Shown here: one piece after another, positions 9,248 to 17,704 of the stretch
Numbering within the stretch: the first letter of the stretch is position 1
How the letters are laid out: each line of letters opens with the position of its first letter
DNA from: CAYWYR01 sp964462685
GTDB lineage: Bacteria > Bacteroidota > Ignavibacteria > Kapaibacteriales > UBA2268
Assembly: GCA_964462685.1 (NCBI GenBank)
Contig: CAYWYR010000001.1
Span: 1 to 64,000 of the forward strand
Direction: 5' to 3'
DNA: 64,000 nt
The notes under the pieces: model-generated
The model's input: only the letters and a program-made list of their open reading frames with translations
Databases searched by the model: none
Told to the model about the DNA's origin: nothing
Position numbers and translations under genes: made by a program

Positions 9248-10101
9248 ACCCTGGCTCCCTGAGATAATGATGATTCGGGCATGTTTTTGAATTCTTCGAG
9301 TGTATTGCCCTTTACGTAAAACATACCGCGTTTTTCCAGTACTGTTTCTATCGGCTGATAATCAGAAAGAATAACAGGCTCATTGTTCCAAACAGCTACA
9401 TCATGCTCGTAGTGAGCGGAGTTCTTGCCATCTTTTGTTATGATGGTAAACCCATCTTGAGCCGTTAGCACGTCTCCTTTGCCAAGGTTGATCATTGGTT
9501 CGATTGCTATTACAAGTCCATTCTTTATCATTTTACCGCGCCCTGGCTTTCCGAAATTAGGTACATTCGGTTCTTCGTGAAGTTTTTTGCCGAGACCGTG
9601 GCCTACTAGTTGCTTTACAACACCCATTCCGTTAGATTCAGCATAGCTCTGTACTGCATAGCTGATATCGCCAATTCTGTTGCCTACACGCGTTTCTTCA
9701 ATCCCTAAATAAAGACACTCTTTTGTTACCCGCATCAGATGTTCGTTATCAGCAGTAGGATCACCAATTGCGAATGTATATGCGTGATCACCATAGTAGC
9801 CGTTCATTTTTACGCCTACATCGATCGATACTATATCGCCTTCTCTAAGCTCATACTTGTCAGGTACACCGTGCACAACCTGATCGTTTACCGAAGTGAG
9901 GGCGGTATTCTTACATTCATATAAACCTTTAAAGCCGGGCTTGCCGCCGTTATCATAAATAAACTGTTCTGCTAAATCATCAAGTTTAATTGTCTGTATG
10001 CCTTCATCGATTTCCTCGGCTAACATGGCAAGCGTTTTGGATACCAATAACGCGCTCTGACGCATCAGTTCTATCTGGTCTTTGTCTTTATAATGTATCA
10101 T
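9244..10101 (-). CDS. map: Methionine aminopeptidase, type I
   Basis: Removes the initiator methionine from new proteins in the cytosol using a two-metal centre. Metal ligands are visible in order: Asp in SIDVGVKMNGYYGDH (two aspartates), His in VGHGLGKKLH, Glu in AIEPMI and Glu in the C-terminal part; the segment GHGLGKKLHEEP is diagnostic. I start it at 10101 (285 residues, N-terminus MIHYKDKDQIELMR) because that is where family members begin; an ATG 11 codons upstream would add MKFKRLLGYRK and would leave an mRNA leader of only a few bases after the predicted promoter. First gene of the minus-strand run. Confidence 0.95.
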   Translation of the reverse strand: MIHYKDKDQIELMRQSALLVSKTLAMLAEEIDEGIQTIKLDDLAEQFIYDNGGKPGFKGLYECKNTALTSVNDQVVHGVPDKYELREGDIVSIDVGVKMNGYYGDHAYTFAIGDPTADNEHLMRVTKECLYLGIEETRVGNRIGDISYAVQSYAESNGMGVVKQLVGHGLGKKLHEEPNVPNFGKPGRGKMIKNGLVIAIEPMINLGKGDVLTAQDGFTIITKDGKNSAHYEHDVAVWNNEPVILSDYQPIETVLEKRGMFYVKGNTLEEFKNMPESSLSQGARV

Positions 10102-10148
10102 CTTCCTATAACCCAGCAGTCTCTTGAATTTCATCTTTTGAGTAACTC

Positions 10149-10156
10149 CAAAATTA
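10149..10156 (-). promoter_or_regulatory. Possible -7 element for the map operon
   Basis: On the minus strand the bases read TAATTTTG, fitting TAnnTTTG. It lies 48 bases upstream of the preferred map start. No TTTG was found at the expected -33 position, so support is limited. Confidence 0.3.
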
Positions 10157-10249
10157 CGAAATATAGAACTGCCAGTGGCTATAGGATCAGCTACTTACAT
10201 GCTATCTTTAGAACTAAACAGTGGTTTAATTTAATAAAGTGCTGGTGAT

Positions 10250-10280
10250 AAAAAAAAAGCCACCATATAATGGCGGCTTT
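10250..10280 (-). terminator. Rho-independent terminator of the CHRD gene
   Basis: Read on the minus strand, an 11-bp stem (AAAGCCGCCAT with ATGGTGGCTTT, one G-T pair) with a 3-base loop is followed by a run of T. It lies 25 bases past the CHRD stop codon. Confidence 0.85.
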
Positions 10281-10304
10281 ATAAAATTATAGTTTACTCA
10301 GAAA

Positions 10305-11129
10305 TCATCTGATTTGGCCTCTAACTATACCCGTCGGGTAGTCTTTAGTATGTACATTTACATAGGTAGGATCTGTGAGTAGAGTATTGATTTGTGCATC
10401 GTTCAGTTCCAGCATTTCTGGCATAAACTCACTGGTAGAGTATAAAGGTATGATAACAGATCCGTTGACCCCTGCGGCGCCTTCATGAATGTGGGCTGCT
10501 TCAAGTGTATCGTTAGTGCCAATACCTTCTACATTTATATGGTAGAAGAGCAGATCACCTGACTTCCTTAGGTAAGTCATACCCATTGCACCGTTGTTTT
10601 CTGCATCAACATCCAAATCAACATCCATTGCCCAATCGATATCCGGACCTATATTAGCCCTTAATAGACCTGACGGCACCTGCTCTGAATGAACATTAAC
10701 ATAGTGTGTATTAGTTTCTTGAATAGCATCTACTTCGGCTTCGGTAAGTGATATTACACCGTTTGCTCTGTTTTCTGCATCAAATTCTGTAGCTGCCGAT
10801 ATTAAGCCTTTTACAACATCGCCGTTTTCAGTTGGCATACCCGTATGTATATGCGCCATGGTCAGCACATCGCCCGCCAATAGGTTGTCTACATCAATTG
10901 TATAGGTAAGCGTATTATCTGATAGAAGAGTAAGGGTTACAATCCCTGTTTCTTCTCTATTTTCAACCATTGGTATTTCTGCGTCTGGTGATAGTTCCAG
11001 TGTCCATGTTTCGACTGTCGTAGGCGCGTTCGGGTCGATTGGGTTATCGTCATCGTCATCACAAGAGACTGTGAAAAGCATCACGGATGCAAATAGTAGC
11101 GTGTAAAGTTTCGAAGTGAGTAGTTTCAT
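10305..11129 (-). CDS. Lipoprotein with two CHRD domains
   Basis: A 274-residue SpII lipoprotein: hydrophobic leader, lipobox FTVSC with Cys23, then five aspartates at 24-28. Two CHRD (chordin-type) domains follow, about 40-158 and 160-274; each has the paired signatures AHIH(T/E)G and VNVH...PxGxxRxxI. CHRD domains in bacteria are of unknown function and occur on secreted or surface proteins. The acidic run right after the cysteine resembles lipoprotein export signals that send Bacteroidota lipoproteins to the cell surface; that is inference. It is monocistronic with its own terminator. Confidence 0.88.
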   Translation of the reverse strand: MKLLTSKLYTLLFASVMLFTVSCDDDDDNPIDPNAPTTVETWTLELSPDAEIPMVENREETGIVTLTLLSDNTLTYTIDVDNLLAGDVLTMAHIHTGMPTENGDVVKGLISAATEFDAENRANGVISLTEAEVDAIQETNTHYVNVHSEQVPSGLLRANIGPDIDWAMDVDLDVDAENNGAMGMTYLRKSGDLLFYHINVEGIGTNDTLEAAHIHEGAAGVNGSVIIPLYSTSEFMPEMLELNDAQINTLLTDPTYVNVHTKDYPTGIVRGQIR

Positions 11130-11300
11130 ATTTTATACCATAGTTAATAATAGAGTTCTTTCGGTTCACGTCTGTTGTGTTAATATATTGTTAATCTTTA
11201 GTTAAGATTGTTATTTAAATATTGATTGTATCCATGGCACGTTAATTGATTTATATTCCAAATATTTAATAAAGTCCAATACCCCATAATCAAAAGCAGA

Positions 11301-12260
11301 ATGGAATTCAATTCAAAGCATACACTTATAGGAATAGACGGCGGCGGTACTCATACGCGCGGCATACTTTACAGAGATGGCCGCATTGCTGCATCCAGCC
11401 GTGCAGGTACCACACGTATAGGTGCGGTAGGTGTAGGTGAATCTTGCGAAAGAACTCTTAACGTAATACTTGACCTGTGCGAGCAAGCCGACGCCGATTT
11501 CACGGAAATCGATGGAGTAGTTATTGGGCTGGCAGGCGTATGGCTTGAAGAAGAAAAGAAAAGATCGGCTGCCTTACTTAGGACTCTCGGCAGAGGCCAC
11601 GATTTCAAATTTGATAATATGATGGTTACCTCCGATGCCGAGCTTGCTTTGGAAGGCGCTTTTCAGGGTGACAGCGGTATCATTACTATTGTCGGTACCG
11701 GCTCCATAGGCCTTGGCAATCCTAAAAACAAAACAGAACTTGTGCGCTGCGGTGGCTGGGGGATAGAACTGGATGATGAAGGTTCTGGCGCCTGGATCGG
11801 TAGGGAAGGGCTTACAGGAGTAGTCAGGGGGCTTGACGGCCGCGGCAAACCAACTAAATTAGCGAATGTAATAGATGATATGATACCGAGTATAGATATC
11901 AACAAACCTAGAACAATAGTTAAAGCTTATGCTGAAGGTTCTTTCAAGTACCCGATGCTTACCCCGAGCGTTATGAAATGCGCAGAAGAAGGCGATGAGG
12001 TCTGCTTGAATATTATCAAAAGATCAGCAACCCACCTATCGGAACTGCCTTCAACACTGGCCAAAGAATTCGACACTGATACTGTAGATGTAGCACTTAT
12101 GGGCGGCATTATAGATAATGAAACCATGCTTGCCGGACTACTTAAAACAGAGATCCAGAAAAACAAAAAACTGAACTTGGTCGATCCCAAAGGGAATGCT
12201 TTGCAAGGGGCTTTGGTTATGGCGGAAAAACTCATTAATGAAGATATGGCGAATAACTAA
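11301..12260 (+). CDS. BadF/BadG-family sugar kinase (N-acetylglucosamine kinase-like)
   Basis: A 319-residue ASKHA-fold ATPase. Phosphate-1 motif GIDGGGTHTRG lies near 12-22, a second phosphate motif VGTGSIGLG near 131-139, and the conserved block GGWGIELDDEGSGAWIG near 150-166; an adenosine-type motif LMGGIIDN is near 266-273. These features match eukaryotic-type N-acetylglucosamine kinase and its bacterial relatives (BadF/BadG/BcrA/BcrD family), which phosphorylate amino sugars, for example from peptidoglycan recycling. The actual sugar is inferred. It faces the GIN lipoprotein gene, and a hairpin overlaps both stop codons. Confidence 0.85.
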   Translation: MEFNSKHTLIGIDGGGTHTRGILYRDGRIAASSRAGTTRIGAVGVGESCERTLNVILDLCEQADADFTEIDGVVIGLAGVWLEEEKKRSAALLRTLGRGHDFKFDNMMVTSDAELALEGAFQGDSGIITIVGTGSIGLGNPKNKTELVRCGGWGIELDDEGSGAWIGREGLTGVVRGLDGRGKPTKLANVIDDMIPSIDINKPRTIVKAYAEGSFKYPMLTPSVMKCAEEGDEVCLNIIKRSATHLSELPSTLAKEFDTDTVDVALMGGIIDNETMLAGLLKTEIQKNKKLNLVDPKGNALQGALVMAEKLINEDMANN

Positions 12261-12292
12261 TATCTTACCGATCAGCTATAAGGATATTAGTT
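12255..12292. terminator. Convergent hairpin overlapping two stop codons
   Basis: A perfect 10-bp inverted repeat (AACTAATATC at 12255-12264, GATATTAGTT at 12283-12292) with TTT following on the plus strand and an A-run providing T's on the minus strand. The arms contain the stop codons of both converging genes. Confidence 0.65.
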
Positions 12293-13015
12293 TTTCTCAA
12301 CTGTTGAGCCGCCGTTAACCGATTGTTTTAGTTCTTTCGGATTGCCTTCATACCTGAAGGTAGATCCGCCACTGGCTTGTATATCCAAAGAATCGTTAAC
12401 GGTGATCAGTGCTTCACTACCGCCGGATAGCGATCCGCTTACATTTCTACAAATAAGATCCTCTGCTTCCAATTCGGATCCGCCGTTTAGTTCCAGGCTT
12501 GCGTTTCTTGCTTTACCAGCGAGTTCTGCATCACTACCGCCGGATAGGTAGATATCCAGTTTGATAGTTTTACATGTAGCCTCCAAGGTGCTGCCACCGG
12601 AAAGCTTGATCGCCAAATCAGTGCTGAAAATACTGTCCGCCATAATCTCACTACCGCCGGTTACCGTAAGCGAGCTAAGTGAATCTCTATAAATCGTGAT
12701 AGTGGTCAGCTCATCATCACTAAATGATATCTCAGAAGCTTTGCTTATAGATATACCGCCGCTGCCGTCAACATCTGTATTAATATACTCCCTATATGCT
12801 TTATCAGTTGTAAGTGATAAGTACCGCTTTCCTTTCTGGTGGATATAAACAACATCAAAACCGTCTGCTATGGATATTTTGCCGATATCTTGCATTTCTA
12901 ATTCCTCGGTGATCATCTCACCCGATGCCTCAACTTTTTCTTCGAACAAGGAACATGATGACAGCAATGAGGCTATCAAAATAGTCAGAGGTATGTAATA
13001 TTCTATATTTTTCAT
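12287..13015 (-). CDS. GIN-domain (DUF2807) lipoprotein
   Basis: A 242-residue SpII lipoprotein (lipobox LLSSC, Cys21). The mature part is a GIN domain, also called putative auto-transporter adhesin head domain: a beta-helix of short rungs, each turning at a GGS or SGGS motif. At least seven such motifs are visible between about residue 115 and the C-terminus (TGGSE, SGGST, SGGSD, NGGSE, SGGSE, SGGST, NGGST). The family is abundant in Bacteroidota and its function is unknown; an envelope location is expected. Its start overlaps the stop of the upstream Vsr-like gene by 4 bases, so the two are co-transcribed. Confidence 0.88.
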   Translation of the reverse strand: MKNIEYYIPLTILIASLLSSCSLFEEKVEASGEMITEELEMQDIGKISIADGFDVVYIHQKGKRYLSLTTDKAYREYINTDVDGSGGISISKASEISFSDDELTTITIYRDSLSSLTVTGGSEIMADSIFSTDLAIKLSGGSTLEATCKTIKLDIYLSGGSDAELAGKARNASLELNGGSELEAEDLICRNVSGSLSGGSEALITVNDSLDIQASGGSTFRYEGNPKELKQSVNGGSTVEKN

Positions 13016-13479
13016 TTTAATTTAGTTTTATTTATGTAATCGAAAATCTTATCAAGTGTGCGGGGCAGCTCTTTTTTGATTTCGCTATCCCAAAAACGCA
13101 TCACCTTTAATCCTTTATCGGCTAAAATAGCATTTATCTCTCTATCCCGCTGCATATTTCTTTCGATTTTGGCAATCCAGAAGTCTCTGTTCTTTTTCAG
13201 AGATTTCTTTCTGTTTATCCAATCCTTGCCATGCCAGAATTCGCCGTCCACAAATATAGCGAGCTTATACTTCTTTGAGTAAATATCTGGTTTACCTGGG
13301 ATATGTTTTGGGTGAACCCTATACCGCAAACCCCTTGCGAATAAAGCTTTCCTCAAAGCGAGCTCGGGTTTTGTATCTTTGGCTTTAATTCGGGACATAT
13401 TGTAAGAACGCTCAGGGGTAGTTGAAAACCCGTTCTCTGCAACGAATTTAGGCACAACTATTCTTTCTTCGTACTTCAT
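13012..13479 (-). CDS. vsr: Very-short-patch repair (Vsr-like) endonuclease
   Basis: A 155-residue protein of the Vsr family, which nicks next to T:G mismatches arising from deaminated 5-methylcytosine. The family opening TTPERSYNMSRIKAKDTKPEL (about 20-40), the PD of the PD-(D/E)XK-like core (Asp65 in GKPDIY) and the FVDGEFWHG block (76-84) are present. The cysteines that bind structural zinc in E. coli Vsr are not conserved here (Glu80 replaces the Cys of GCFWH), as in the shorter FVDGxFWHG branch. No cytosine-5 methylase gene is in the window. It is coupled to the GIN gene, which has no evident functional link. Confidence 0.85.
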   Translation of the reverse strand: MKYEERIVVPKFVAENGFSTTPERSYNMSRIKAKDTKPELALRKALFARGLRYRVHPKHIPGKPDIYSKKYKLAIFVDGEFWHGKDWINRKKSLKKNRDFWIAKIERNMQRDREINAILADKGLKVMRFWDSEIKKELPRTLDKIFDYINKTKLK

Positions 13480-13628
13480 AAAAAAACAGACGAATCAATG
13501 TATATATCTTTTGTTGCCCTAATCCGGACAATTATAATCCGAAGGATAATGCTAGATCGTTTGTATATCCACATTTTACGATTCTCATCGTATATAGAAG
13601 GACAGTTTGTTTTATAAATATAGATATA

Positions 13629-16600
13629 ATGAAAGTTTACACACTATTGATATTGCTATTTGTCTCATTGGGAAACGCTTATTCCGAGGAACCCGAAAAG
13701 TGGGACGTTACGCAGCATAAAGGTAACAGCAAGCAAGTATCTTTCACAGTTGATAACGGCACATGGCTAAATGTGGATGTCAGCCCAGACGGTAAGCAGA
13801 TAGCTTTCGATATGCTGGGTGATATATATACCATGCCGATCACCGGCGGTAAAGCCAAACCTATCCATACCGGACTGGCCTGGGAATGCCAACCAAGCTT
13901 TTCACCCGACGGCAAGCAGATACTTTACACGTCCGATAGAGACGGTGCGGATAATATCTGGGTTTCTTCTATTGACGGTTCTGAAGCCAAGCAGATCACC
14001 AAAGAAGATTTCAGGCTTCTAAACAATGCTATCTGGAGTAATGACGGCGAGTATATCATAGCCCGCAAACATTTTACCTCAACTCGTTCTGCAGGTGCCG
14101 GCGAGATGTGGATGTATCACCTGAACGGTAAAGAGGGGATCCAGCTAACTGAAAGAAAGAATGATCAGCAGGACGTTAACTCCCCAAACTTGTCACCAGA
14201 CGGTAAGTATCTCTATTTTGATGAGGATATGTATCCTGGGGGATTCTTCCAGTATAACAAAGATCCTAACAACCAGATTTATGTGATTCGCAGACTTGAT
14301 ATGGAAACAGGCGAGATAGAAAATATAACTGGTGGTAGCGGTTCAGCATTTAGGCCAGTGGTAAGCAATGATGGCCAAAAATTAGCTTTTGCCCGCCGTA
14401 TCAGATCAAAGACTAAGTTATTTGTCAAAGATTTGAATTCTGGAAAAGAAACCGAGATATTTGATCAATTGGAAAAAGATCAGACCGAGGCGTGGGCTAT
14501 CTTCGGTAGCTTCCCTTCATTTGCTTGGACACCTGATGACAATAACATTATCGTTTACGGTAAGGGCGGAAAAATCTGGAACGTAAATGTCGATGCAAAA
14601 TCGGGCCAAGTAATACCTTTTGAAGCAGCTGTGAACCAAAGTATCGCCGATGCGGTGTTCTTCAAGCAGGATATTGACTTCGATAAATTCAAACCGAAGG
14701 TTATAAGAGGCACTGAGACCTCCCCTGACGGCAAACAGATTGTTTTCAGTAGCGTTGGTAAACTATATATCAAGAAAACACCCAATGGCAAACCAGAACT
14801 TCTTACTGGTTCCGATGAACTTGAGTACGAACCGTCCTTTTCTTCGGACGGTAGGAAAATTGTATATGTAACATGGAAAGATGATGATTACGGCACTATT
14901 AAAGAGATTGATCTTACTACAAAAAAAATCAGCACACTCTCCGATGGTAAAGGTATCTATAGAACGCCACGTTATTCTCCGGATGGGTCTAAAGTAGTAT
15001 ATAGCCAAGAACCAGGTAACGATTATCAGGGTTTTGATTGGAGTATGGAGCCGGGTATATATTTATTGAATCTGAAGAACAACAGTATTGAACGGATTTC
15101 AAAGGAAGGCGAATATCCTTATTTTTCAGAGGATAGCGAAAGGATTTATTACCAGACCGGTGGATATCTGTTCGGCGCCCTGGAAAAAGGATTTCATTCT
15201 GTTAATCTGAACGGTGAAGACAAAAGAACACACTTCACATCAAAATATACCAATAGGTTCGTGCCATCTCCCGATGGAAAGTATATTGCGTTCAACGATC
15301 TGCATAATGCCTATATAGCTCCTATACCTAAGCTGGGCAAAGCAATTGATCTTAGCCAGAACACAAAAAGCGTTCCTGTGGTAAAAGTATCTAAAGATGC
15401 TGGATATAATCTTCATTGGTCCGGTGGGGGCATGAACGTTCACTGGATGCTCGGTAATGAATATTATTCAAGTAATATAACTGAAATTTACGCCGGGATT
15501 TCCCAGGGTAAAGAAGCTGATCTTGAAGTAAAACCTATTGCTATTGGTCTGGAAATAGATCGATATACCCCCGAAGGATATACAGCGTTTACCAATGCGA
15601 AAGTAATCACGGTAAACGAGAATAATGATGTCTTGGATAATGCCACAGTTCTCGTAAAAGACAATAAAATAGTCGGAATAGGAGCTAACGTAGATATTCC
15701 GGAAGGTACTAAGATTATAGATTGCGCTGGTAAAACCCTTATGCCGGGTTTGGTTGATGTACATGCCCATCAGGGTACTTTTAGATATGGTTTGTCTCCA
15801 GAAAAACATTGGCCTTATTATGCTTCATTGGCTTATGGCATTACAACAACTCATGACCCCTCATCTAATTCTGAAATGATATTCGCAAATAGCGAAATGA
15901 TTAAAGCGGGAGAAATGGTAGGTCCTCGCATATTCTCCACAGGTACTATACTCTACGGAGCTGAGGGTGATTTCAAAGCTGTAGTAAATTCACTTGAAGA
16001 TGCCAGATCCCACTTGAGAAGAACCAAAGCATTTGGAGCTTTTTCGGTTAAAAGCTACAACCAGCCGCGAAGAAATCAACGACAAATGGTAATGGTAGCC
16101 GCCAGGCTGGAGGAAATGATGGTTGTGCCAGAAGGCGGCTCTCATTTCTTCCACAATATGAGTATGATACTGGACGGCCACACAGGTATCGAACACAATA
16201 TACCTGTAGCCCCTCTTTATGATGATGTGCTTAACCTTTGGGAAGCAACTGAAACTCATAATACGCCTACTCTGATAGTAAGCTACGGTTCGGTAACAGG
16301 TGAATACTATTGGTATCAGAATACGAACGTATGGGAAAAGGAAAGGCTTTTGAGATTTACCCCTCGAGATATAATTGATTCCCGCTCAAGGCACAGAACA
16401 ATGATACCAGATGAAGAGTATGAAAACGGTCACATTCTAGTATCTAAATCACTGAAAAAACTTAATGATAGGGGTGTGAAAGTCAATATGGGTTCACACG
16501 GTCAGATTCAGGGTATAGGCGCGCACTGGGAAATGTGGATGCTCGGGCAAGGCGGGATGACGCCTATGGAGGTTATTAAGGCATCTACTATGAACGGTGC

Positions 16601-16874
16601 TGATTATCTCGGCCTTGGCCACCAGATCGGATCTATCGAAAAAGGAAAGCTGGCCGATATCATCGTTCTCGAAGATAACCCACTTGATGATATTATGAAT
16701 ACGGAATCCGTTGTATATACTATGGTGGACGGCCGATTGTTTGAATCCGATACGATGACCGAGATTGGACACGGTGCTAAAAAAGCTGGCCAGTTCTGGT
16801 GGGCTCAGGAAGGTAGCACCAGCACTATCCTGAATTTCGGCAAATCCCATCAAGGCTGTACCTGCGGCCATTGA
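13629..16874 (+). CDS. Secreted beta-propeller amidohydrolase
   Basis: A 1081-residue exported enzyme. Residues 1-19 form a signal peptide. Residues 25-640 carry repeated PD40/TolB-type propeller blades with the motif SPDGK(Q/Y) in many copies (for example VSPDGKQIAF, FSPDGKQILY, LSPDGKYLYF). Residues 655-1055 form an amidohydrolase domain with metal site HAH at 712-714 and the family's closing motif IGSIEKGKLADIIVLEDNPL. It is likely a periplasmic or extracellular hydrolase of peptides or cyclic amides; the substrate is unknown. The C-terminus ends in CTCGH, an unusual cysteine pair. A strong terminator follows at once, so it is monocistronic. Confidence 0.9.
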   Translation: MKVYTLLILLFVSLGNAYSEEPEKWDVTQHKGNSKQVSFTVDNGTWLNVDVSPDGKQIAFDMLGDIYTMPITGGKAKPIHTGLAWECQPSFSPDGKQILYTSDRDGADNIWVSSIDGSEAKQITKEDFRLLNNAIWSNDGEYIIARKHFTSTRSAGAGEMWMYHLNGKEGIQLTERKNDQQDVNSPNLSPDGKYLYFDEDMYPGGFFQYNKDPNNQIYVIRRLDMETGEIENITGGSGSAFRPVVSNDGQKLAFARRIRSKTKLFVKDLNSGKETEIFDQLEKDQTEAWAIFGSFPSFAWTPDDNNIIVYGKGGKIWNVNVDAKSGQVIPFEAAVNQSIADAVFFKQDIDFDKFKPKVIRGTETSPDGKQIVFSSVGKLYIKKTPNGKPELLTGSDELEYEPSFSSDGRKIVYVTWKDDDYGTIKEIDLTTKKISTLSDGKGIYRTPRYSPDGSKVVYSQEPGNDYQGFDWSMEPGIYLLNLKNNSIERISKEGEYPYFSEDSERIYYQTGGYLFGALEKGFHSVNLNGEDKRTHFTSKYTNRFVPSPDGKYIAFNDLHNAYIAPIPKLGKAIDLSQNTKSVPVVKVSKDAGYNLHWSGGGMNVHWMLGNEYYSSNITEIYAGISQGKEADLEVKPIAIGLEIDRYTPEGYTAFTNAKVITVNENNDVLDNATVLVKDNKIVGIGANVDIPEGTKIIDCAGKTLMPGLVDVHAHQGTFRYGLSPEKHWPYYASLAYGITTTHDPSSNSEMIFANSEMIKAGEMVGPRIFSTGTILYGAEGDFKAVVNSLEDARSHLRRTKAFGAFSVKSYNQPRRNQRQMVMVAARLEEMMVVPEGGSHFFHNMSMILDGHTGIEHNIPVAPLYDDVLNLWEATETHNTPTLIVSYGSVTGEYYWYQNTNVWEKERLLRFTPRDIIDSRSRHRTMIPDEEYENGHILVSKSLKKLNDRGVKVNMGSHGQIQGIGAHWEMWMLGQGGMTPMEVIKASTMNGADYLGLGHQIGSIEKGKLADIIVLEDNPLDDIMNTESVVYTMVDGRLFESDTMTEIGHGAKKAGQFWWAQEGSTSTILNFGKSHQGCTCGH

Positions 16875-16898
16875 TATAAAACTATATATCTGATCTGA

Positions 16899-16939
16899 AA
16901 AAAGCCCTTAGCAATGAAAACTGATGTTAAGGGCTTTTT
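16899..16939 (+). terminator. Rho-independent terminator of the amidohydrolase gene
   Basis: A perfect 12-bp stem (AAAAAGCCCTTA at 16899-16910, TAAGGGCTTTTT at 16928-16939) ends in a T-run 25 bases after the stop codon. Confidence 0.9.
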
Positions 16940-17020
16940 GCTATATTGTACTGAATCATAAAAGCCTTGATCCTAAACTAAATAACATCCATAGTAGAAC
17001 AATCATAATTCGAGATATAA

Positions 17021-17428
17021 ATGAAAAGTATTTTCAGGAATAGTTTAGCGGTTATAATAGGGTGGCTTTTAGGTTCGGTAGTAAATATGTCACTAATACA
17101 GTTGGGCTATTCAGTTTACCCTATCGAGGGCTTGGATCCGAATGATATGGAAGCTTTAGCCGAAGCATTGCCGAATCTTGGATACGAGTACTTTATTTTT
17201 CCGTTTTTAGCCCATGCTTTAGGTACACTCGTAGGTGCATTTATTGCAACAAAAATCGCTGCCACACATAAAAAAATAATAGCTATTACCATTGGTGCTG
17301 TATTTATGATCGGTGGTATTTTAGTGGCGATAATGGTGGGCGGGCCAGTATGGTTTACTGTTCTCGATTTATTGCTCGCATACATTCCTATGGCTTTAAT
17401 CGGATATAAACTAGGGATAAAGAAATAG
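17021..17428 (+). CDS. Small four-helix membrane protein, unknown function
   Basis: A 135-residue protein with four hydrophobic segments: about 8-28, 58-78 (with GTLVGAFIA), 86-106 and 108-130. Between the first two lies a loop with PIEGLDPNDMEALAEALP, predicted outside the hydrophobic core. I do not recognise a specific family with certainty; small four-helix proteins like this are common in Bacteroidota. The ATG start follows an A-rich leader. No operon partner; the next gene on the same strand is separated by a divergent small ORF. Confidence 0.7.
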   Translation: MKSIFRNSLAVIIGWLLGSVVNMSLIQLGYSVYPIEGLDPNDMEALAEALPNLGYEYFIFPFLAHALGTLVGAFIATKIAATHKKIIAITIGAVFMIGGILVAIMVGGPVWFTVLDLLLAYIPMALIGYKLGIKK

Positions 17429-17457
17429 CCATAATAGAATTTCACTTATAAATAATT

Positions 17458-17658
17458 CTAAGCCCTTAACTTATTAATCGTGCTCTTTACGGTATATCCT
17501 GAAAGACCTATAATGAAAAATATCCCAGTCATTAATAGTATATCTCTTAGATTGTCGGTTAATCCTGGCTGATAGTCATTCAAGTCCAGTATAAACAGAA
17601 ATATACTGACTATCATGCTTCCTATTAGGATTTGAATTATATTGCGTTTGTGGTTCAC
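17458..17658 (-). CDS. Small two-helix membrane protein
   Basis: A 66-residue ORF with two hydrophobic stretches (about 8-26 and 41-58) separated by a short acidic loop, and basic ends, a plausible bitopic hairpin protein. It fills an otherwise empty 276-base gap and does not overlap the corrected start of the next gene. No family recognised. A 7-bp inverted repeat (17435-17441/17454-17460) overlaps its stop codon. Confidence 0.5.
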   Translation of the reverse strand: MNHKRNIIQILIGSMIVSIFLFILDLNDYQPGLTDNLRDILLMTGIFFIIGLSGYTVKSTINKLRA

Positions 17659-17704
17659 GGCTGGCCTCTTGGTTGATATTTATGGCAACGACTTACAAAG
17701 AATA

